DNA from: a virus
Length of the DNA: 34,347 nt
Strand: one strand, 5' to 3'
IMG/VR virus record: IMGVR_UViG_3300009168_000084
Location: 1 to 34,347 of that record
Numbering within the stretch: the stretch's first letter is position 1; each line of letters opens with the position of its first letter. The notes under the pieces are model-generated. The model was not told the DNA's origin and did no database searches. It saw only the letters and a list, made by a program, of their open reading frames with translations. Position numbers and translations under genes: made by a program. Shown here in pieces: positions 25,544 to 31,888 of the stretch.

Positions 25544-27982
25544 TTAATAAGTAATATTATAAAATTCATTCCAGAAGTTAGCAATTCTTACATTGCCTGC
25601 ACTTGTCCAATTGATATATGCCTTGCTTATAACCGTAGGAAGGGTAGCATTCGTTGTAGCAGTATGGATACCTTGGTACAGTATTACCGGCCTGCTTGCT
25701 ACAGTTCCTACACCGATCAATGCTAAGGTAGGAGCATCTATTATACCACCAGCATCTGTATCAGCACCATATATCGTAAATAATGCATCAGCCAACGTAG
25801 TTGCTTTGCTTATAGCAACCGCTACCCAGTACTCACCCTGAGACATATTTATACCAAGTGCTGCAGTAAGTTGCCTTAATCCATCAATAGATGTATTTGC
25901 AGTTGACGATCCGGAGTTCGCCCAGGTGAATGCATTATTTGCACTGGTATATGAAGCCCTTGATAGACTCTGACTATTCCTTGTATACACTGCAACATAC
26001 AAAGACATATTGGCAGAATTGGCTGATGAAGCTCCTGAAGAATTAAGTGTTACCCCGGACAATGATCCTCCAATCCTGAATGCTGAGGCAGTCACAGGAA
26101 ATGGAACGTACATATGTTTTATAGATATTGATCCTTGCCCATAAGCTCCTATTGGCACAAACCCATAATCAGGATGAAAGAAATTTGACAATGATGAAGC
26201 ACTCTCAAACTTGGTACTATTTGCTAATGGTATATAAGCAGTTTCTACACTTGCTGATACAGATGTAGTACTTCCATCTGAAGAACTACCAAATGATACT
26301 CCATTGCTATTTATAAATGATAGTGTCCCTGCCGGATAACCTGTCAATGATAATGTTAGTCCATTAGATGCACTAGCTGTAGCACCACTAATATCAACAA
26401 GACTTAAAGATGGATTCCCATGACTATGACTCACTCCTGCAAGCAAACTGCTACTTGCTGTCTGGAAAAATGTACCACTTAATGTAGCTGTCTGAAAGCC
26501 TGAACTGTAAGATTTATCCATAAAAGTACCAGCTAATGTTGCAGTTTGAAATCCACTACTATAGGATTTATCCATGAAGGTACCAGCAATATATGTGGTA
26601 TCAAGACTACCAGTTATAGTACTTCCAGCAAGTCCCCAAATTAATCCACTACCACTACCAAACATTACTGCATCAAGATCTGCTGATCCCCCAGTAACCG
26701 AGAAATTTATTGATCCCCCTCCTGCAGCATAGGTAGTTATATAGGCAGGTACTCCAACTAACAGACCTGAAGAATTGAGTGTTCCTACAAGTGCTGTTCC
26801 TGCAGTAGCAGTTGTTGTAAATCCAGGACCTGCAAATTTTGTAGTATCAGCAGAAGGAAAAGCTGCAGAAGTTACTACAGATGTAGCAGATATATGCTGG
26901 AACAAACTACTGTTTGCTGTCTGTACAAATGTGCTTGCAAGTGTTGAAGTTTGAAATCCTGAACTATAAGCAAGCGGCATTAAACTTCCCGTAAGTGCAG
27001 ATGTAACCACACTTCCCGTTATTGTTGTAGACGTACCATCAACTGATGATCCCCATGATATACCTGATCCATCATTAAAATATAATGATCCCTGCGGTAT
27101 ATTAAGAGCAAGTCCAACAGAGTCAAGAGTCATTGTACCACCGGTAATAGTTGTACCAGTACCAGCGAACTTGGTTGTATTGGCTGAAGGGAATGCAGCA
27201 GATGTTATTGCAGATGTATCAGTAACATAATAAGTTAATCCAGATGCATTTGCAGACAGAGATAAAAATGTTCCTGCATTGAAAGATATATTTCCTGACG
27301 ATCCGTTAATCTGAACAACCCTGCTCTGATTAGCAGTAGTCTGTCCTGACCAGGCAGATGAAATATCTGAAGCAAGACCAAATGATATAGTAGAACCATT
27401 AACACTAGATGATAGACTTGAAGCAGTAGCAAAGGATATTGATCCTGTACTACCATTAATATATACTATATTCTCTGTTTGAATAGTCTGTCCTGGTACA
27501 GCACCTACACTAAACACAATAGTATTGTCATTACCGGATAAAGTTATATTATTACCCCCGCTGAAATAAACTCTCTCAAAAGAAGATGATGTAGTCCCCG
27601 CTGTATTAGCTCCCTCTAATTCCCAAGAAGCTCCCATAGCTGCAGTAGTTATCCAGGCAGGCATACCCAAGGTTAATCCTGAACTATCAGAAGAATTAGT
27701 AATTACTGATCCTACAATACCTTCAGTATAAATACTTCCATGAGTATGAGTTATCTCTGCGTAAGTAGCATGACTATGTGTACTCTGAGAGAACCTGGCA
27801 GTCATAGTACTATTATTTAATCCAAAACTTATACTGTTTGAATTACTAAAGTATACTGTACCAGCATCCTGTACTGAAGTACCAGATCCTTGTATGGCTA
27901 CTCCACCACCTCCTCCACCACCTCCGGGATCAAAGCGAAGTTCAAATATATGGTCTTGTATATCTATGTTAATTAGGTCCAT
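25544..27982 (-). CDS. Repeat-rich tail fibre protein
   Basis: An 812-residue fibre. After a short N-terminal domain comes a run of eight glycines (19-27 region), a flexible hinge. Most of the chain is Ser/Gly/Thr-rich and built from units of the form NGSTGSISF...SSSVNGSTISFGL, typical of trimeric beta fibres. His-x-His pairs at 69-71, 79-81 and 519-521 recall the metal-binding HxH motifs along the T4 gp37 needle. Two identical 18-residue units and degenerate relatives lie at about 466-515. From about 620 the fibre ends in a compact beta-sandwich head (SISIKHMYVPFPVTASAFRI, later EYWVAVAISKATT) that would bind the receptor. It lies 4 bases after the BppU-like gene. Exact receptor is unknown. 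Confidence 0.85.
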   Translation of the reverse strand: MDLINIDIQDHIFELRFDPGGGGGGGGVAIQGSGTSVQDAGTVYFSNSNSISFGLNNSTMTARFSQSTHSHATYAEITHTHGSIYTEGIVGSVITNSSDSSGLTLGMPAWITTAAMGASWELEGANTAGTTSSSFERVYFSGGNNITLSGNDNTIVFSVGAVPGQTIQTENIVYINGSTGSISFATASSLSSSVNGSTISFGLASDISSAWSGQTTANQSRVVQINGSSGNISFNAGTFLSLSANASGLTYYVTDTSAITSAAFPSANTTKFAGTGTTITGGTMTLDSVGLALNIPQGSLYFNDGSGISWGSSVDGTSTTITGSVVTSALTGSLMPLAYSSGFQTSTLASTFVQTANSSLFQHISATSVVTSAAFPSADTTKFAGPGFTTTATAGTALVGTLNSSGLLVGVPAYITTYAAGGGSINFSVTGGSADLDAVMFGSGSGLIWGLAGSTITGSLDTTYIAGTFMDKSYSSGFQTATLAGTFMDKSYSSGFQTATLSGTFFQTASSSLLAGVSHSHGNPSLSLVDISGATASASNGLTLSLTGYPAGTLSFINSNGVSFGSSSDGSTTSVSASVETAYIPLANSTKFESASSLSNFFHPDYGFVPIGAYGQGSISIKHMYVPFPVTASAFRIGGSLSGVTLNSSGASSANSANMSLYVAVYTRNSQSLSRASYTSANNAFTWANSGSSTANTSIDGLRQLTAALGINMSQGEYWVAVAISKATTLADALFTIYGADTDAGGIIDAPTLALIGVGTVASRPVILYQGIHTATTNATLPTVISKAYINWTSAGNVRIANFWNEFYNITY
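26480..26587 (-). repeat. Two tandem 54-bp repeats in the tail fibre gene
   Basis: Units at 26534-26587 and 26480-26533 each encode AGTFMDKSYSSGFQTATL with no amino-acid change. They differ at 11 of 54 bases, all synonymous, including a serine codon switch between AGT and TCA. A degenerate third unit (SGTFFQTASSSLLAG) follows at about 26435-26479, and a related pair (YSSGFQTSTLASTFVQTANS) lies near 26905-26975. Confidence 0.9.
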
Positions 27983-27986
27983 GGGA

Positions 27987-28364
27987 TTAAGCAGGTCTAC
28001 GGGTTACTATATCTGTAATTAGAACTTTAAATGATTCAGAGTTAGCTTGTGTTACTCCAGCTTCATAAACTCTAAAATCAGCTTTATATTCTCCTAATGT
28101 AATATCAGCACCACTTACATTTGATGTCTTTGTTTCAGTAGCAGACAAATTAAGAGTGGCTATTCCGTTAGTAAAAGGAGCTGTATTTGTACAAGTACTC
28201 CTTATTATAGCAGTAGCATCAGTAATATCAACAGTATAGTCATTTACTCTTTTCATAGTAAAATATACTGTCTTCTCAGTCAGGTCATAAGGTTCACCTT
28301 CAGAGGTTGTAATTGTTATTGTGGCACTATAAGGATTACCTTTCTGGATTTTTACTATATTCAT
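27987..28364 (-). CDS. BppU-like baseplate/fibre-adaptor protein
   Basis: A 125-residue beta protein resembling the N-terminal domain of baseplate upper proteins (BppU) and similar Ig-like phage proteins: an initial KIQKGNPYSATITITTSEGE, then PYDLTEKTVYFTMKR, an alternating strand part, LGEYKADFRVYEAG and a final FKVLITDIVT. It has no catalytic residues. Such domains join receptor-binding fibres to the tail, which fits its place directly in front of the long fibre gene. The start overlaps the stop of the endonuclease gene as ATGA (28361-28364), so it is probably translationally coupled to it. Confidence 0.65.
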   Translation of the reverse strand: MNIVKIQKGNPYSATITITTSEGEPYDLTEKTVYFTMKRVNDYTVDITDATAIIRSTCTNTAPFTNGIATLNLSATETKTSNVSGADITLGEYKADFRVYEAGVTQANSESFKVLITDIVTRRPA

Positions 28365-28759
28365 TTTATATTATATTTTTTAAAATATCTTAGTAGAGAT
28401 TCTAATCCCAAATCTTCAATTCTTCCAACTAAAAAGTTACATCCTGCACATAATAGACCTCTTATCTTATCATCTTTGTGATCATGATCAACACTTAAAC
28501 TTTTCTCTAAATCAATTTGATGTATTCCACATATTGCACATTTATAAGAATGTTCTATTAACATGTTTTCATAATCCTCTTCTGTAATACCATATAGTTT
28601 AAATCTACTTCTATGTCTTTCTTTTTCACATATCTTATCCTTATGTTTCTCATACCAATCTTTTTTAGATTGCTTAAATCGTTCTGGATTTTCCTCTCTC
28701 CAGTTTTTAGCCCTAAGTCTATTATTAAGAATAGCTTGTTGACTTTTATATTTTCCCAT
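28361..28759 (-). CDS. Endonuclease VII-like HNH (His-Me finger) nuclease
   Basis: A 132-residue protein. A basic N-terminal helix (1-50) precedes YGITEEDYENML (56-67), the typical lead-in of recombination endonuclease VII family proteins. The zinc-binding pairs C74-x2-C77 and C104-x2-C107 frame the catalytic DHDH (91-94), and RGLLCAGCNFLVG is the usual end of the core. In phages this family includes Holliday-junction resolvases and many free-standing mobile nucleases. The short form with a plain basic N-terminus, its place between a glycosyltransferase and a fibre gene, and the ATGA overlap downstream suggest a homing-type insertion. It starts one base after the TAG of the preceding gene. 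Confidence 0.92.
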   Translation of the reverse strand: MGKYKSQQAILNNRLRAKNWREENPERFKQSKKDWYEKHKDKICEKERHRSRFKLYGITEEDYENMLIEHSYKCAICGIHQIDLEKSLSVDHDHKDDKIRGLLCAGCNFLVGRIEDLGLESLLRYFKKYNIK

Positions 28760-28760
28760 A

Positions 28761-29483
28761 CTACCACATGATGTCGTTTTGGTAATCCAGGTGGCCTACC
28801 TTTACCCTTGTGTCACAGGCAAAGCGATACCCATGTTTAGCAGCTTCCTCAAAGAAAAATAAATCCTGAGTATAGGCTCTTGCCCCACCATTCACAACTT
28901 CCTGCACTGTTTTAAACCAGGGTTTAGGTAATTTAAGATTCTTAAAAATATCTATTTTAAATAAATTAAATCCCATCCCAAGACCGTTACACTCCATAAC
29001 TGTCTCTGGTATAGGTTTTTGCGGGATAAAGTTCTTAGGAAATACCTGTGGATTTCCATAAATCATAGGCTGACCTCCTTCTCCTTTAGTCCAGTAAAGA
29101 CCTTGTACTACATCATACTTATCCATACTTTCATAAAGTTTTAATAATCCATCTGCCGGAGGAGCGTTATCTTCCTCAATAGTTAGAATATACTTCCACT
29201 TGCTTAATTCTGGATTAGCCAGTATCATTTCTATCATACTACAATAAGCAGCTCCAACTTCCATCCCAGACGCAAATAGTGGTCCAATAACTTTTTGGTT
29301 CATAGGACGCATTAAACCCATCCAGGATTGGACTATTCTTGCTGGTATTAATCCTCTGGTAGGACAGATTATTATAGTAGATAGATCCTTATAAGTTCTA
29401 CTATTCTCAAGTCTCTCTGTAGATACATCCAGATCTCTATTATGAACTCCTACTTCAGGCATATAAATTTTTGCTTCTCCCAT
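28761..29483 (-). CDS. GT-A-like glycosyltransferase
   Basis: A 240-residue protein with a GT-A layout: strand LSTIIICPTRGLIP (34-47), then a helix region, KYILTIEEDNAPPADGL (98-112), where EEDN takes the place of the usual DxD metal and nucleotide-sugar motif, GMGFNLFKI (169-177), the late TQDLFFFEEAAKHGYRF (205-221) acceptor-side motif, and a final KVGHLD with H231. There is no membrane segment, so it works in the cytoplasm. It is the first gene behind the promoter at 29506-29537 in the fibre unit, which also holds a methyltransferase. Substrates are unknown: fibre residues, other virion proteins, DNA bases or host glycans are possible. It ends in TAG. Confidence 0.8.
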   Translation of the reverse strand: MGEAKIYMPEVGVHNRDLDVSTERLENSRTYKDLSTIIICPTRGLIPARIVQSWMGLMRPMNQKVIGPLFASGMEVGAAYCSMIEMILANPELSKWKYILTIEEDNAPPADGLLKLYESMDKYDVVQGLYWTKGEGGQPMIYGNPQVFPKNFIPQKPIPETVMECNGLGMGFNLFKIDIFKNLKLPKPWFKTVQEVVNGGARAYTQDLFFFEEAAKHGYRFACDTRVKVGHLDYQNDIMW

Positions 29484-29505
29484 AATACTGTAATTTAAAT
29501 TTCTG

Positions 29506-29537
29506 CAAAGTTAAAAAGTATTTTCCAAATTTCCAAA
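29506..29537 (-). promoter_or_regulatory. Bacteroidota-type promoter for the glycosyltransferase/fibre unit
   Basis: On the minus strand TTTG (29534-29537) lies 20 bases before TAACTTTG (29506-29513), identical in -7 box and spacing to the promoter at 14829-14860. A second TTTG (29526-29529) is only 12 bases away and less likely. The -33 box almost touches the stop codon of the beta-helix gene. The ATG at 29483 is 22 bases downstream, so the leader is short and has no Shine-Dalgarno sequence, as is usual in Bacteroidota. Confidence 0.75.
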
Positions 29538-29538
29538 T

Positions 29539-31392
29539 TTATACAACACTATATTTACATAATCTACTCATATATATACATAATTCATCATATTCATATA
29601 CTCCAATAGAAGGAACAGTATTCCATGTAACTCCAAAATAGTCTGTAGCTAATCCTACATTTATTCCAGCAAATTTACCTGGAGAACCTGATTTTAATGT
29701 AAAATCTGTATCTGCAGAATAATCCCCACTACCATTAGAAAATAAAGGATCTGTATTATTAAACCCATGTGTGTCATATCCTAATACATTCCACTGTGCC
29801 CATGTCTTACTTATTCCACCTGAATAATAAGGACTAGGTGCAGAGCTATTCCAATAAAGATTATAATCACACTCAAATGTACCTAATATTGATACTGGAG
29901 CTAATATATAAGTTTGATTTACTGATGTTAAAAATCCTATAATATTATTCTTTACCTTAATAGTACAACCTACAGGAATAGTCATAGTTGAAAATTTTAC
30001 AGGTTCTATATAACTTCCTGAATCTTCAAGTAGAATTACATTATTATAAATATATATATTACCACCAAGTGTTCCAGTTATCTGACTCCAGATACCTTTA
30101 TCTTCTGTAGTTATGATATTTCCATAGATATAAATATCTCCAATTATTGATGCAGGAGAATAAGAAATTGCCTCATGCCATCCCTCTATATAATTATTAC
30201 GAATAATAACATTTTTATTCCCATCTCCACTTAATATAATTCCTCCGGAACAATCAGAAATAGGGCCATTGTATATTTTATTATTTTCAATAATTACTCC
30301 ATCACATTCATTTACTTTTATACAGAAATCAGCAGTATGTTCTGTTAGTGGCCTAGACGTATAAAAAAATTGGTTATCTCTTACATAAATATTTGTTGCT
30401 GGATCATCCACCTCATACCCATTTAAATGCATCCAATAACATTGAGTTGTATACCAAAAATCTTGTGGTTGCTCACATATATTTCTTTCTATGTATAAAT
30501 TATCAAGTCTATTGAATTGTACCTGCCCCTGTTGTTCCTGGCACCCAAAAAATAACTGACAATTATAAAGATAGTTGTCTGTAAAATATATATGTGCACC
30601 ACCATGGGTATCTAATCCTGTCCATGTAGGAATATCTGAAATATAGTTATATCTAGCATAACAATAATCTGGAACTCCACAAGTGGTTGATGTTGTAAAA
30701 CTAATTCCATAAGCAAGAGCTTCAAATGTAGTACTATAACTTCTTAGATCATGGATATAATTATAATAAACATAAGCATCTGTCCTAAGTGTTACAGAAT
30801 CATTACCAATAACAAAAATACCTGCCCACCCACAATCATATATTTCATTACTATAAAGTAAAGGTGTTGCAGTTGTTGTTTTTGTTATATCTCCTATCAC
30901 AATATTATAAGCACCATACCCAAAATAAATTCCACAATAAGATATATTATGTACCTCACAATTAGTAATTAACCAATCATGACAATAATTAATACAATAA
31001 AAACCATAGTAACTAGTACCTCCATCATCTCCGTGATGATAATCAGAACTCTTTACTTCTATATTATCAAATGTAATATATGCTTTTGTAGATGCATATA
31101 TAACCATCTTAGTAGTTGTGCCTGTGATTTCTACCAATGGTTTATTTCCAGTACTATATGAAGTTGTAACAATATGATTTCCAGCAGTACCATCCTGACC
31201 AACAATTACAGCATGTGTTGCAGGAGAAGCAAATGACCAACTATCACCACATTTTAAACAGACTGTATCTCCAGCTGCAAGAACAGTTGAACCAGTCCAA
31301 CCTATCATCCATGGATGGTGCGCCCAAGCATTAGTATCATCTAAGCCTGATGCACTATCATTGCCTCCGTTTTTTACATAATAAGTTGCCAT
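29539..31392 (-). CDS. Right-handed beta-helix fibre/tailspike protein
   Basis: A 617-residue protein of the pectate lyase-like, parallel beta-helix class. It begins ATYYVKNGGNDSASGLDD, the usual opening of such proteins, then HHPWMIGWTGSTVLAAGDTV, followed by coil after coil with the NNxI/NxxY pattern (NYIHDL, NYISDI, DNYLYN, ENNKIYNG, RNNYIEG, KNNIIGF). The last part (about 510-605) has SPGKFAGINVGLATDYFG and GVYEY, a common end of carbohydrate-active helix proteins. It could bind or cut capsule or O-antigen. No clear catalytic triad is visible. Its first about 80 residues are homologous to the partial protein at the right edge. It lies 3 bases after the gene at 31396 and is the last gene of unit A. 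Confidence 0.85.
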   Translation of the reverse strand: MATYYVKNGGNDSASGLDDTNAWAHHPWMIGWTGSTVLAAGDTVCLKCGDSWSFASPATHAVIVGQDGTAGNHIVTTSYSTGNKPLVEITGTTTKMVIYASTKAYITFDNIEVKSSDYHHGDDGGTSYYGFYCINYCHDWLITNCEVHNISYCGIYFGYGAYNIVIGDITKTTTATPLLYSNEIYDCGWAGIFVIGNDSVTLRTDAYVYYNYIHDLRSYSTTFEALAYGISFTTSTTCGVPDYCYARYNYISDIPTWTGLDTHGGAHIYFTDNYLYNCQLFFGCQEQQGQVQFNRLDNLYIERNICEQPQDFWYTTQCYWMHLNGYEVDDPATNIYVRDNQFFYTSRPLTEHTADFCIKVNECDGVIIENNKIYNGPISDCSGGIILSGDGNKNVIIRNNYIEGWHEAISYSPASIIGDIYIYGNIITTEDKGIWSQITGTLGGNIYIYNNVILLEDSGSYIEPVKFSTMTIPVGCTIKVKNNIIGFLTSVNQTYILAPVSILGTFECDYNLYWNSSAPSPYYSGGISKTWAQWNVLGYDTHGFNNTDPLFSNGSGDYSADTDFTLKSGSPGKFAGINVGLATDYFGVTWNTVPSIGVYEYDELCIYMSRLCKYSVV

Positions 31393-31395
31393 AAT

Positions 31396-31884
31396 TTAAG
31401 CATTTGCCCAATAAGTGCAATAAATCGAATATTGTCCATTAGCATATGTTCCAGCACCAAAACTAGTTGGCATACCATCTGCAAATACTGCGGTAGTAGT
31501 TACTCTTGTTGGAGCAACTGCTTCATATTTAAAACCAGTAGTATTCTCATATACAAAAGCAATCCAAATAGTTTGTCCATTAACAACTGAAACTGGAGTT
31601 AATAAATTTACTGTTTGAAAACCTGCAGCAACTATAGAATCAGTAATATCAGTAACACCTAGTAGAGTTGTTGCTACACCTGCAACATCTGAATATATAG
31701 CATATAATAACCTTCCTGCCACAGCAGTATGATACATGGATATACTTATAATATCTCCATCTTCTGTAAAAGTATATTGAACTGCTCTTCTATTTGCTGT
31801 TGAAGCACTACTTGGTTTTTCATCTTGATTTCCAAGTATTTTAAGTTGCTTATTAGTTCTGACACTTAAATAATTTACATTCAT
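31396..31884 (-). CDS. Small beta-sandwich fibre-associated protein
   Basis: A 162-residue protein of strands only, with no signal peptide. The run ISISMYHTAVAGRLLYAIYS, then AAGFQTVNLLTPVSVVNGQT and IWIAFVYENTTGFKY matches the small beta-sandwich domain common in secreted and phage carbohydrate-binding proteins, in which a 'lowers the state of A-value-for-S' type loop is replaced by glycine turns. It lies between two beta-helix fibre genes, 4 bases after one and 3 bases before the other, and may bind to or decorate these fibres, or act on its own as receptor-binding tip. No enzyme motif is present. The domain call is by pattern only and the function is inferred. Confidence 0.55.
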   Translation of the reverse strand: MNVNYLSVRTNKQLKILGNQDEKPSSASTANRRAVQYTFTEDGDIISISMYHTAVAGRLLYAIYSDVAGVATTLLGVTDITDSIVAAGFQTVNLLTPVSVVNGQTIWIAFVYENTTGFKYEAVAPTRVTTTAVFADGMPTSFGAGTYANGQYSIYCTYWANA

Positions 31885-31888
31885 AATC

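Noticed and set aside
24841-25584. ATG at 25584 as start of the LamG-like gene
   Set aside because: It would overlap the end of the tail fibre gene by 41 bases; the ATG at 25542, one base after that gene's stop, fits better.
27900-27930. GC-rich near-repeat before the start of the fibre gene as a regulatory element
   Set aside because: It is simply the codon run for the eight-glycine hinge of the fibre.
14082-31161. Short open frames on the plus strand opposite the muzzle, ring and fibre genes
   Set aside because: They are antisense to well-supported genes, lack spacing and start contexts of the operons, and look like random translation.
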